A stretch of DNA of 15,417 bases from Chitinophagaceae bacterium (GCA_025362915.1 JANYEU010000411.1:1-15417); one strand, 5' to 3'. Shown: positions 7,868 through 13,947, counted from the first letter of the stretch. Notes: a model not told the origin generated them from the sequence alone. Program-made: numbers and translations.

Positions 7868-8189
7868 AAAACAAAACGAAAGGCTTTTTATCGTCAAAGT
7901 TTATCTTCAAAAGCACAAAAGCTATCCCCGTAGCCTTGAAAGTGGTGTATTTAGGTCAACTAACGCTGTATTTAAGTCTACTAACGGAGGATTTAGGTCA
8001 ACTAACACTTTATTTACATCTACAAACGCTGTCCGAGAATCTGCTAAGGGTGTATTTAAGTCTAAAAACATCAGACTTGAATTCAAAAACGAAGGATTTG
8101 AATCAACTAACGCTGTATTTGAATCCACAAACGGAGGATTTAAGTCAACAAACGTTGTTTGTAGACATTTTGATGATTATTTCGAATGA
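7836..8189 (+). CDS. possible heptapeptide-repeat protein (uncertain)
   Basis: This frame encodes about 117 residues, with ATG at 7836 (also 7806 and 7812, all inside the 3' end of the MBL gene). A basic N-terminal part of about 35 residues is followed by ten 7-residue units with the pattern x-F-(K/R/E)-S-T-N-x, then VCRHFDDYFE. Within units, Ser varies as TCA/TCT/TCC and Thr as ACT/ACA without changing the residue, while the third position shifts between Lys, Arg and Glu. This pattern favours real translation in this frame, but another forward frame (7936-8256) and a reverse frame (8128-7922) are also open because the repeat is 21 bp long. There is no clear ribosome site and no family I recognise. 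It may instead be a non-coding tandem array. Confidence 0.3.
   Translation: MKRNTILTYNKKQNERLFIVKVYLQKHKSYPRSLESGVFRSTNAVFKSTNGGFRSTNTLFTSTNAVRESAKGVFKSKNIRLEFKNEGFESTNAVFESTNGGFKSTNVVCRHFDDYFE
7947..8156. repeat. 21-bp tandem repeat array, ten units
   Basis: Ten head-to-tail units of exactly 21 bp start at 7947, 7968, 7989, 8010, 8031, 8052, 8073, 8094, 8115 and 8136. The core is RTATTT-A/G-A/G-RTC-ACTAACG-like. Units 1-3 and 8-10 are close to each other; units 5 and 7 are the most diverged (5 lacks the TATTT core). No unit has lost or gained bases. The array fills most of the space between the MBL gene and the next gene. Confidence 0.9.
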
Positions 8190-8234
8190 AAGTAGATTGT
8201 ACGGCATTAAAAATTCAAACCCTCTACTAAAGGT

Positions 8235-8242
8235 TATATTTG
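8235..8242 (+). promoter_or_regulatory. -7 box TATATTTG upstream of the 232-aa gene
   Basis: TATATTTG matches TAnnTTTG exactly and ends 16 nt before the ATG at 8259. No TTTG is present at the -33 distance, so the promoter assignment rests on the -7 box. Confidence 0.45.
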
Positions 8243-8258
8243 AGGAAATATATTAATT

Positions 8259-8957
8259 ATGGAAAAGAAAGCTGCCGTTAGAAATTATCCCATTGCAGAT
8301 GGAGAATTGATTGTTACGGGCAACAGCCTGATAACTTCCGCACGCAGGGATATTGCGGAATTTACTCTCCGAAACTATACCGAAGTAAAAGATTTTGCGC
8401 CATTGGCACTGGAAATAGATGCTTTCCAAGACCTACCTACCGATGAGGAATTGCGCGGCATTCAAGATACTGCCACCCAAACAAAAAACATTGGTGCCGA
8501 TAATGTGAGGGTGAAAATCAGGGAAATAATGACCGCCACCGAAAATATTTATGCTGTGCATAGTGGAGAATACAGGCGTTTTGGCACTAAGGGCATGAGT
8601 CATTTTAATGATGCCGAACTGATACAATGTGGACGGAGGGTAGCCAGAACCACCACCGCCATGCTTACCCAACTTGCGGCACAAGGCATAACCGCCACCA
8701 CGGCAACTGGTTTATTGACAGCAGTCACTAATTTTGAAAATGAAATTCATGACCAGCTAGATGCCATTAATGATAGGGATATTGCTGCCGAAGCAAGAAT
8801 AGTAGCCGGTAATGCGATGTATGCCAAGTTGGTAAAAGTGGCTAATACCGGTAAAAACATTTGGGTAACAACCAGTGAGGCAAAACATAACGACTATGTA
8901 ATTTATGACACCCCGGCAGCAGCAGTAGTGCCGGTTCCGCCAACACCAGTGGTATAG
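8259..8957 (+). CDS. conserved-looking protein of unknown function, 232 aa
   Basis: I do not recognise a named family. The 232-residue product has no signal peptide and no membrane segment. It reads as a mostly α-helical protein with many charged and Ala/Thr-rich helices (DIAEFTLRNYTEVKDFAPLALEID; RVARTTTAMLTQLAAQGIT; AINDRDIAAEARIVAGNAMYAKLVKVANTGKNIW). The segment GEYRRFGTKGMSHFNDAEL is Gly-rich and polar and could be a conserved loop. The last 15 residues are a Val/Pro-rich tail, possibly flexible. It has its own -7 box and stands alone, following the 21-bp repeat array and ending before a long inverted repeat. Its sequence character suggests a real, expressed protein; role unknown. Confidence 0.85.
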   Translation: MEKKAAVRNYPIADGELIVTGNSLITSARRDIAEFTLRNYTEVKDFAPLALEIDAFQDLPTDEELRGIQDTATQTKNIGADNVRVKIREIMTATENIYAVHSGEYRRFGTKGMSHFNDAELIQCGRRVARTTTAMLTQLAAQGITATTATGLLTAVTNFENEIHDQLDAINDRDIAAEARIVAGNAMYAKLVKVANTGKNIWVTTSEAKHNDYVIYDTPAAAVVPVPPTPVV

Positions 8958-8988
8958 AAAAGAGATTGTATTGTTATCACGCAGGAGG

Positions 8989-9118
8989 TTTTACCACAAG
9001 GAACACAATGTTTTTTGCAAGGAAGCACTAAGATTGATTGGGAAATACGGCATAATTGAACTGTTGTACAAATTCCTTTATGTTCCTTTTTAAAATCCTT
9101 GCGAACCTTGTGGTAAAA
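8989..9118. repeat. long imperfect inverted repeat between convergent genes
   Basis: TTTTACCACAAGG (8989-9001) is the exact reverse complement of CCTTGTGGTAAAA (9106-9118), and GCAAGGA (9017-9023) pairs with TCCTTGC (9096-9102). Shorter AAGGAACA/TGTTCCTT words lie between. The A/T-rich ends suit a bidirectional terminator for the 232-aa gene (+) and the barrel gene (-). It resembles the dispersed ACCACAAAGG-type intergenic repeats seen in many bacterial genomes. Confidence 0.65.
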
Positions 9119-9123
9119 AAATA

Positions 9124-10035
9124 TTAAAAAGAATAGGATACGTGTGCCATGGCTTTTGTACGCAATTCTGTTTGTCCCTCAGCAAAATCCTGACTGGTCG
9201 GCAACTGCACATTCACCCCAAAACCTATTGTTTTATAGCTAAGTTCCACTCCTGCCATATAAGTCAGCAACCTGCTTCCCGTATATTCCACCTTTATTTT
9301 TTGCAATGTGTTTTTATCCGTTGTTTCCAGTCCCAAGCCAGCATTGGGCAATATTGTTAAATGTTTTTCTTTTATTTGATAAAAAGCCAGCGCATTGCTG
9401 CTAAATTTATTGCCATACTTATAGTTATCACTGTTTTCCAGATTCATCTTATAGTTTGCCGACACATTTATACCAACCTTGCCTAGCTGCAAATTATATT
9501 GTCCATTCAGTATAAAATCTGTGCTACCAGTGCCTATTTGCGCATTTATATCGGCAATGGTGGTATTGCTATCGGCCGCATTTATATCAAATGAACCTGT
9601 AGGCAATTTTATTCCGCCTCCCAACCACAATTGCTGTTTTATTGCCTTATTATTGTTTAGCATCGTAGTAGATTGCCACACATTGTATTGCGCCATAATG
9701 CTTACATCCCCCATGCCATTTGTATGCTTTGTGCCGTCATCATCTATCTGTTTGTTAAAATAGTAAGGTGCAAATGCCATGATGCGCAACTTTCTAGTCA
9801 CGTTATACCCACCCCATAATTCTACCGAATTATAATAATTGGTACTGAATTGGGAAGCATCACTGGCTAATTGTGTATGAAAATTTGAAAATTGATACCT
9901 AAACCCAAAGAATTTACTCTTAAAATCGGGCATTAATCCCATGTAAAGATTGCCGCCACCGCAGCCACATATCGGGCATGCAAAACTGTTTGCCGTAATG
10001 ATGATGCACATCATTATAATAATTATTTTTTTCAT
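9124..10035 (-). CDS. outer-membrane β-barrel protein with N-terminal CPICGCGGG motif
   Basis: The 303-residue protein has a signal peptide (residues 2-15 hydrophobic, cleavage probably after FA at 19), so the mature chain begins CPICGCGGGN. The rest alternates short amphipathic strands (FGFRYQF, VELWGGYNV, LRIMAFAPYYF, VSIMAQYNVW, LWLGGGIKLPTG, FILNGQYNL, VGINVSANYKM) and ends with AHVSYSF, a C-terminal Phe typical of outer-membrane barrels. It resembles proteins annotated as transporters of the phenol-degradation MetA-like barrel group (COG4313). Three closely spaced cysteines at the mature N-terminus could bind a metal such as copper. The lipobox is not convincing (SFAC). It lies downstream of a Cys-rich small membrane protein on the same strand, 115 nt away, and probably shares its transcript. 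Confidence 0.75.
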   Translation of the reverse strand: MKKIIIIMMCIIITANSFACPICGCGGGNLYMGLMPDFKSKFFGFRYQFSNFHTQLASDASQFSTNYYNSVELWGGYNVTRKLRIMAFAPYYFNKQIDDDGTKHTNGMGDVSIMAQYNVWQSTTMLNNNKAIKQQLWLGGGIKLPTGSFDINAADSNTTIADINAQIGTGSTDFILNGQYNLQLGKVGINVSANYKMNLENSDNYKYGNKFSSNALAFYQIKEKHLTILPNAGLGLETTDKNTLQKIKVEYTGSRLLTYMAGVELSYKTIGFGVNVQLPTSQDFAEGQTELRTKAMAHVSYSF

Positions 10036-10105
10036 GATTTAAAGAGTTGACACAATAGGCAATAAGATGCACTATTTACATTAAATAGATAATTAATCAA
10101 TTTTT

Positions 10106-10139
10106 AACCCCTATGGAGGTTCCAAACCTTTGTGGGGTT
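10106..10139. repeat. imperfect hairpin between the two Cys-motif genes
   Basis: AACCCC (10106-10111) pairs with GGGGTT (10134-10139), and AGGTT pairs with AACCT inside. It lies between two minus-strand genes and has no T-tract in that direction, so it may be an mRNA processing or attenuation hairpin rather than a full terminator. Confidence 0.4.
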
Positions 10140-10150
10140 CTAATATTTTA

Positions 10151-10522
10151 CTAACCTACTTGTGGAGGATGGAATGAAGAAAGAAAAACTTTTTGGGGAT
10201 GAAACAGTCTTGATTTTGGTGTATGATTATTTGCTATCGCGATAAAAACCCTTTTAAATGCTTCATCATTATCTTTTGCGATGTGTGTTTCTATTTTAAG
10301 TTTCAATTGTGTTTTGCCATCGGTACTATCGTCGGAATTTTTTTGCAATGATTTCCCCAAATAACATTTGCCCTGACAGCAATTGTGTTTGACTATTCTT
10401 TTCACACAAAGTTTTTCAGCCACATATTTTTGATTGCAATTAAAAGCAATCAGAATAGCCCACTGCTGAAAGCAGAAAACTATCGTGACCAATAATAATA
10501 TGATTGATTTTACAAACCTCAT
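10151..10522 (-). CDS. small membrane-anchored Cys-rich protein (CxGKCYLxKxL family)
   Basis: The 123-residue product has one N-terminal hydrophobic segment (residues 6-27), then NQKYVAEKLCVKR and NCCQGKCYLGKSLQK, with cysteines at 39, 48, 49 and 53. This matches a Bacteroidota family of short membrane proteins with the pattern YIxxxLCxx...CxGKCYLxKxL, which I know from genes near metal-uptake and copper-handling loci; no biochemical function is established. The C-terminal half is polar, with a Lys/Asp-rich stretch and a tail SRLFHPQKVFLSSFHPPQ containing two His. The cysteine cluster probably faces the periplasm. It is the first gene of the likely pair with the barrel protein, supporting a shared envelope task such as metal binding, which is an inference. 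Confidence 0.7.
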   Translation of the reverse strand: MRFVKSIILLLVTIVFCFQQWAILIAFNCNQKYVAEKLCVKRIVKHNCCQGKCYLGKSLQKNSDDSTDGKTQLKLKIETHIAKDNDEAFKRVFIAIANNHTPKSRLFHPQKVFLSSFHPPQVG

Positions 10523-10586
10523 CGGCAGCGAAAATAGTAAAACAAGTATTAGGTCTAATTAATAAATTGTCTTTGTCTTTTTGTAA

Positions 10587-10691
10587 TTGTTGGTAGAATT
10601 TAATGAACAAAAAAAGAAATTTATCCTTGATACTACCGAAGCCATTATTGTATCAGATAATGAACGGGTAGTCAAATTTATCGGTAAATAA
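10587..10691 (+). other. short protein-like frame, possible gene remnant
   Basis: From TTG at 10587 to TAA at 10689-10691 the sequence reads as 34 residues, including EFNEQKKKFILDTTEAI and VSDNERVVKFIGK. The amphipathic, charged pattern looks like protein, but there is no ATG in frame. It sits between divergent genes and overlaps the cytochrome promoter region. It may be a tiny gene, a remnant, or chance. Confidence 0.2.
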
Positions 10692-10711
10692 AAATCTAAT
10701 ACGCTATACAA

Positions 10712-10719
10712 TATATTTG
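10712..10719 (+). promoter_or_regulatory. -7 box TATATTTG directly before the cytochrome gene
   Basis: TATATTTG matches TAnnTTTG and ends only 5 nt before the ATG at 10725. Transcription would then start at or next to that ATG, implying a leaderless mRNA, or the true start is the ATG at 10737 with a very short leader. No -33 element is clear. Confidence 0.45.
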
Positions 10720-10724
10720 CAGCG

Positions 10725-11144
10725 ATGAACACAGTTATGCTTAGAACGATTTGCTTAGGAATTATATGTTGTATGTTGGTTGCCTGCGGAGAGACGGATA
10801 AAAAACAAAAAGCTGCCACGAACAATACTGCAACAGTAACACCCGATACGGCAGAAATGATAGAAACAGGACAGAGTATTTTCTTGCAACAATGCGTATC
10901 GTGCCATGCTGTGAATATGAATTTGACTGGCCCCTCACTGAAAGGGGTTGAAAAACGCTGGAAGAGTAATGAGAAATTATATGCGTTTATTCATAATTCA
11001 CAAGCGATAATTGGCGCAAAAGATGAATATGCACAAGACTTGTTTGATAGATGGAATAAGGTGCAGATGCCGCCATTTCCTTCTTTAAAGGATGGTGACA
11101 TAGCTGCCATATTGGTCTATATAAAACACGCAGAAAAAAATTAA
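10725..11144 (+). CDS. c-type cytochrome lipoprotein
   Basis: The 139-residue product has a lipoprotein signal with lipobox LVAC (C21), so it is probably anchored by lipid on the periplasmic side of a membrane. A Lys/Thr-rich linker leads to a single class I cytochrome c domain: the haem motif CVSCH (56-60), GPSLKGV after it, and M114 in QMPPFPSL as the likely sixth iron ligand, ending in DIAAILVYIKHAE. This is the standard mono-haem layout, expected to carry electrons in the envelope. An ATG at 10737 (MLRTICLG) would give a more usual lipoprotein signal and is an alternative start. It is divergent from the Cys-rich protein and barrel pair, with 202 nt between. Confidence 0.88.
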   Translation: MNTVMLRTICLGIICCMLVACGETDKKQKAATNNTATVTPDTAEMIETGQSIFLQQCVSCHAVNMNLTGPSLKGVEKRWKSNEKLYAFIHNSQAIIGAKDEYAQDLFDRWNKVQMPPFPSLKDGDIAAILVYIKHAEKN

Positions 11145-11166
11145 TTATCATCAACCACTCTTTTCA

Positions 11167-11832
11167 ATGCGTGCTATCCCTTATCTCAAATACTTTTTTT
11201 ATATAGCGTGGCATTGGAATCCTGTGATTGCCATCCATATTCTTTTTCACGAAATAAAAGGGGAGAAGAAATATGGAATCAATACAATAGGTATCGACAA
11301 TTTGGAGCAACTGGACAATAACCAAATAGATCATGCCACCATCTATATGCCAGCTATATATTCTATGCTGGAGCTTGTTTTTGAGAAGATAAATGTTGCT
11401 GGGGTTGATCATTTATTAGACATTGGGTGTGGCAAGGGACGTGCAATTTGTGTAGCTGCCGCCAAGGGATGCAAAAAGGTGAGTGGGATTGATTTCTCTA
11501 AAGATCTTTGTATGGATGCGCTTCAAAACCTTACCATTATCCAACAAAAGAAACCCCTCCTTCTGGCCAAGATAATTAATAATGATGCTTATACATATGC
11601 AATTCCAAACGATGTGGATTGCATATTTCTTTTCAACCCTTTTGATGATTATTTAATGAAAGGTGTGGTTAGGAATATACTGCAATCTCTTGCCGCCCAT
11701 CCAAGGAAAATAACGATTATCTATGCAAACCCATTGAATAAATCCCGTTTTATTGATGCGGGCTTTGAAGAGATTTTCTTTAGCAAAAAGATGCGTTACA
11801 TAGAAGTTAGCATCTTAGAAAATAAGGCTTAG
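11167..11832 (+). CDS. class I SAM-dependent methyltransferase
   Basis: The 221-residue protein contains the SAM-binding motif I LLDIGCGKGR (83-92), the acidic end of strand 2 in SGIDFS (D109), and a motif IV-like FLFNPFDDY. An N-terminal helical part with aromatic residues (YLKYFFYIAWHWNP) precedes the Rossmann core and may bind the substrate or a membrane surface. The substrate cannot be told from sequence; the FNPF motif is compatible with N-methylation of a protein or small molecule but is not diagnostic. The gene begins 22 nt after the cytochrome gene and may be co-transcribed with it. Its TAG overlaps the stop codon of convergent nth. Confidence 0.8.
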   Translation: MRAIPYLKYFFYIAWHWNPVIAIHILFHEIKGEKKYGINTIGIDNLEQLDNNQIDHATIYMPAIYSMLELVFEKINVAGVDHLLDIGCGKGRAICVAAAKGCKKVSGIDFSKDLCMDALQNLTIIQQKKPLLLAKIINNDAYTYAIPNDVDCIFLFNPFDDYLMKGVVRNILQSLAAHPRKITIIYANPLNKSRFIDAGFEEIFFSKKMRYIEVSILENKA

Positions 11833-12497
11833 TTTTTATGGTTTGCTTTGTAGTATTTGCAAATTTCTTGCAAACCACACCCCTCGCATTTAGGATTTCG
11901 GGCGGTACATCGGTAGCGTCCAAAAAGTATCAGCCAATGGTGTGCCTTGTGTACCATTTCGATGGGGATATGTTTAATCAATTGCTTTTCTGCGGCTAGG
12001 GGAGTGGTTGCCTTATTGGTCAACCCAAGCCTAGCGCTCACCCTGAACACATGGGTATCTACCGCCATGTTGGGTTGGGAATCTATTACACTCGTTATCA
12101 CATTGGCAGTCTTGCGCCCCACGCCGGGTAATAATATCAGTTCATCCACCGTCATCGGAACATTGCCATCAAACTTTTCTTCCAGCATGTTAGCCATCCC
12201 AATCAGGTGCTTAGTTTTATTATTCGGGTAAGAAATACTTTTTATCAAGGGGAATAATTCCTCAAAAGTGGTATCTGCCATTTCTTTTGGTGTGGGATAT
12301 TTTTTAAAGATGGCAGGAGTGGTAAGGTTTACGCGTACATCGGTGCATTGGGCCGATAATATTACCGATACCAATAATTGATAGGGGTTATCGTACACCA
12401 ATTCCGTTTCTGCATTGGGTATGGCTTCCTGAAAATAGCTTATTGCAAAGTTGTAGCGTTCTTTTATCGTCATACTTTTAATTAACCCGCAGGGCAT
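11829..12497 (-). CDS. nth: endonuclease III (DNA glycosylase/AP lyase)
   Basis: The protein aligns along its length with endonuclease III, which removes oxidised pyrimidines in base-excision repair. The helix-hairpin-helix is LLPGVGRKTANV, with catalytic Lys at residue 129 (counted from the first ATG). The catalytic Asp is D147 in AVDTHVFRV. Four cysteines ligate a 4Fe-4S cluster in the order C197-x6-C204-x2-C207-x5-C213. LLVSVILSAQCTDVRVN is also typical. The ATG at 12497 gives 222 residues; the internal ATG at 12473 (MTIKERYNF) gives 214, closer to the 211 of E. coli, and is the likelier start. Its stop codon overlaps that of the convergent methyltransferase gene (shared bases 11829-11832). 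Confidence 0.95.
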   Translation of the reverse strand: MPCGLIKSMTIKERYNFAISYFQEAIPNAETELVYDNPYQLLVSVILSAQCTDVRVNLTTPAIFKKYPTPKEMADTTFEELFPLIKSISYPNNKTKHLIGMANMLEEKFDGNVPMTVDELILLPGVGRKTANVITSVIDSQPNMAVDTHVFRVSARLGLTNKATTPLAAEKQLIKHIPIEMVHKAHHWLILFGRYRCTARNPKCEGCGLQEICKYYKANHKN

Positions 12498-12546
12498 CGT
12501 TTAGTGGCAAATACTTTTTTATTTGTGAAACATTCTGTCTTCATGA

Positions 12547-12579
12547 AAAAAATGCTATTGCCCCTTTAGGGGTTGGGGC
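12547..12579 (-). terminator. intrinsic terminator after the MarR-family gene
   Basis: Read on the minus strand, GCCCC (12579-12575) and GGGGC (12564-12560) form a stem with an inner AGGGG/CCCCT alternative, followed by AATAGCATTTTTTT. It begins at the stop codon of the MarR gene. Confidence 0.65.
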
Positions 12580-13004
12580 TAACCCATTTTATCGGCTAGG
12601 CTACACATATTGGCAACCATGCTTTTGCGTTCTTCCACGCTTATCAGACAGCATGAGTTTTTATGAAAGTCGTTGCGGCAATCTATTAGCAAAGGTTGTA
12701 ATGCCCTGCCTTCTTCAGAAGGGAATACAAGTGTTGTCTTTCCTTCTGTTTCGCGCGTTACCAATCCCTTTTCTTCTAGTTTTTCTATTAGTCTCGTGAT
12801 GGTACTGGGGCTAAGTTGTAAGTGGTTAGCAAGGCATCCGGGTTGTAATCCTGGTTGTTCCAGTACCATCATTAGCAGATACGCATGACTGGGTGAAAGG
12901 TGTACGGGTTTCCAACTTTCCAGCGCTAGCTTTTCCACTTTTCTTGCCAATGTATTTGCTGCAAAATAAAGGCACTGACTAAATTTACTCTCCGTTGCTT
13001 TCAT
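12579..13004 (-). CDS. MarR-family transcriptional regulator
   Basis: The 141-residue protein has the MarR winged-helix layout: N-terminal dimerisation helix (residues 5-30), helix-turn-helix with recognition helix LSPSTITRLIEKLEEKGLVTRE, wing EGKTTLVFPSEEGRAL, and a C-terminal dimerisation helix. Cysteines occur near the N-terminus (C11), in the HTH lead-in (C57), and as a CC pair with a nearby Cys in the C-terminal part. An oxidation-sensing role, as in OhrR-type MarR proteins, is possible but not shown. Its promoter contains two palindromes, so autoregulation is likely. It has its own terminator and is probably monocistronic. Confidence 0.85.
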   Translation of the reverse strand: MKATESKFSQCLYFAANTLARKVEKLALESWKPVHLSPSHAYLLMMVLEQPGLQPGCLANHLQLSPSTITRLIEKLEEKGLVTRETEGKTTLVFPSEEGRALQPLLIDCRNDFHKNSCCLISVEERKSMVANMCSLADKMG

Positions 13005-13010
13005 CTAATG

Positions 13011-13043
13011 CAAATATAGCAAGCTATGGTTTGTATGTACAAA
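13011..13043 (-). promoter_or_regulatory. promoter of the MarR gene with two operator-like palindromes
   Basis: On the minus strand TTTG (13043-13040) is followed after 21 nt by TATATTTG (13018-13011), a full Bacteroidota promoter. The -33 element lies inside the palindrome TTTGTATGTACAAA (13030-13043), and ATAGCAAGCTAT (13016-13027) overlaps the upstream end of the -7 box. The -7 box ends 6 nt before the ATG, so the mRNA probably has little or no leader. Confidence 0.65.
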
Positions 13044-13101
13044 TAAGGTATTGCTATTGTGGAAAAATTTTAATAACTCCATTGAATCGTATAAATTAAA
13101 A

Positions 13102-13137
13102 AGCCACCGATTACAATTGTGGTTGTAATCGGTGGCT
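13102..13137 (-). terminator. intrinsic terminator of tmRNA
   Basis: AGCCACCGATTACAA (13102-13116) and TTGTAATCGGTGGCT (13123-13137) form a perfect 15-bp stem with a 6-nt loop. On the minus strand it is followed by TTTTTAA. It starts 3 nt after the tmRNA 3' end. Confidence 0.92.
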
Positions 13138-13140
13138 CAG

Positions 13141-13511
13141 TGGAGCTGAGGGGAGTCGAACCCCTGTCCAAACAAATCCGCCATAAGCCTTCTACATGCT
13201 TAGTTTATATATTGTTTGTCGGGCATAGGCAGGAAATAAACAAACCAATCTGCACCTTAGCTGGATGGTCTTTTGTTGCAGGCACAGCCTACTGCAACAG
13301 CAACTTGTATTTAATTTGAGTCGGCGGACGAACTTGGTAACAAGCCAACCTGTTCTTCGGCCCTAATGACGGACTAATCTCTGATTAGGCGGCCATGGCA
13401 TACTGAGTATTGCCTATTAATGTTTGAATATTCAGATTAAAGTGCTAATTATCCAACGCACTGCATGCTTATACCTACAAAGAACTTTGCTGTCGAAACC
13501 AGTACAGCCCC
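13141..13511 (-). ncRNA. ssrA: transfer-messenger RNA (tmRNA), 371 nt
   Basis: The RNA begins GGGGCTGTACTGGTTTCGAC (from 13511 down) and ends with the T-arm and acceptor AGGGGTTCGACTCCCCTCAG then CTCCA (to 13141). GGGGCTG pairs with CAGCTCC with one G-U, and TTTCGAC is the standard D-loop start. CCA is not encoded, since CT follows the discriminator A. The resume codon is GGC at 13414-13412 and the tag reads GNTQYAMAA before TAA (13387-13385). Together with SmpB it frees stalled ribosomes and marks the unfinished protein for proteolysis. Tags starting with Gly and ending YALAA or YAMAA are known in Bacteroidota. A strong terminator follows directly. Confidence 0.96.
13385..13414 (-). other. 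tmRNA tag reading frame GNTQYAMAA
   Basis: Nine codons, GGC AAT ACT CAG TAT GCC ATG then GCC GCC, followed by TAA. The terminal AMAA supplies the hydrophobic protease-recognition end seen in other tags. The Ala that precedes the tag comes from charged tmRNA. Confidence 0.9.
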
Positions 13512-13857
13512 ATTTTCTGCAAATAAATAAACGGCGGCTTATTTGTTATGCAGTGGGCAAAAGTAAGGAACATAATGCGTAACAAGTTTTTTAGTTTGGG
13601 AGGCACTAGAAAATGGATTGTTTTTCTTAGCATTACTGTCAGAGACCATCGCCAATTGCTGATTTCTGATACGCCTGCATGAATTGGAATGATGTTGCCA
13701 AAATTGAAGCAAACTATTTCAGCGAAGCCACAAGTGAAACACTTGCGGTAGCAGCGAGTCTGTGCGGCACTGATTTGACGTGTGGCAGCAGGTGATACTT
13801 TCTTGTTGTTTCGTGAAGACACGAACCAAGGTGAGAAAAGTTGGATAATAATTGCCT
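13512..13857. other. intergenic region upstream of tmRNA; possible remnant
   Basis: No convincing gene. A reading frame at 13575-13682 (+) encodes only 35 residues (MRNKFFSLGGTRKWIVFL...), and 13690-13830 is richer in G/C than its surroundings. Two perfect short hairpins are present: CAAGTG/CACTTG (about 13729-13743) and TTCGTG/CACGAA (about 13810-13825). The stretch looks like an inserted or dispersed intergenic repeat, but no element can be named. Confidence 0.35.
13558..13585 (-). promoter_or_regulatory. possible tmRNA promoter
   Basis: On the minus strand TACTTTTG (13565-13558) fits TAnnTTTG, with TTG (13585-13583) 17 nt upstream. It would start the transcript about 40 nt before the mature 5' end, which fits processing by RNase P. 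The spacer is shorter than usual. Confidence 0.35.
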
Positions 13858-13888
13858 TACATTTGTAATATAAATACATTAATGTAAG
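13856..13888 (+). promoter_or_regulatory. operator-like cluster of three TACATT half-sites
   Basis: TACATT occurs at 13858-13863 and 13875-13880, and its complement AATGTA at 13881-13886, so 13875-13886 is a perfect 12-bp palindrome. CTTACATT (13856-13863) and AATGTAAG (13881-13888) form a wider exact inverted repeat. The first half-site is part of TACATTTG, a -7 box. A repressor bound here would block that promoter. The unknown gene at 13948 is the nearest target. Confidence 0.5.
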
Positions 13889-13947
13889 TTATCAAATAAA
13901 GATATTCTATAAATATTGTATCATTTTCTAAATTAAAATTCTAATAA

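Noticed and set aside
7922..8128. 68-residue minus-strand frame rich in DLNTALV units
   Set aside because: It is the reverse reading of the 21-bp array; it starts and ends within or beside the array with no independent support, although it cannot be fully excluded.
7947..8156. CRISPR or integron-type array
   Set aside because: Units of 21 bp abut each other with no spacers; no integrase or cas gene is present.
9124..10035. Barrel protein as a lipoprotein
   Set aside because: The residues before the first Cys (SFAC) do not fit a lipobox; signal peptidase I cleavage next to the Cys is more likely.
13119..13319. 66-residue plus-strand reading frame
   Set aside because: It runs antisense across the tmRNA 3' half and terminator; coding use is not credible.
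13141..13511. tmRNA as the attachment site of an integrated island
   Set aside because: A perfect terminator follows the 3' end at once, then the MarR gene; there is no integrase and no repeated 3' end of the tmRNA in the window.
13475..13879. 134-residue minus-strand reading frame
   Set aside because: It overlaps the 5' end of tmRNA and has no protein-like pattern; the tmRNA evidence is much stronger.
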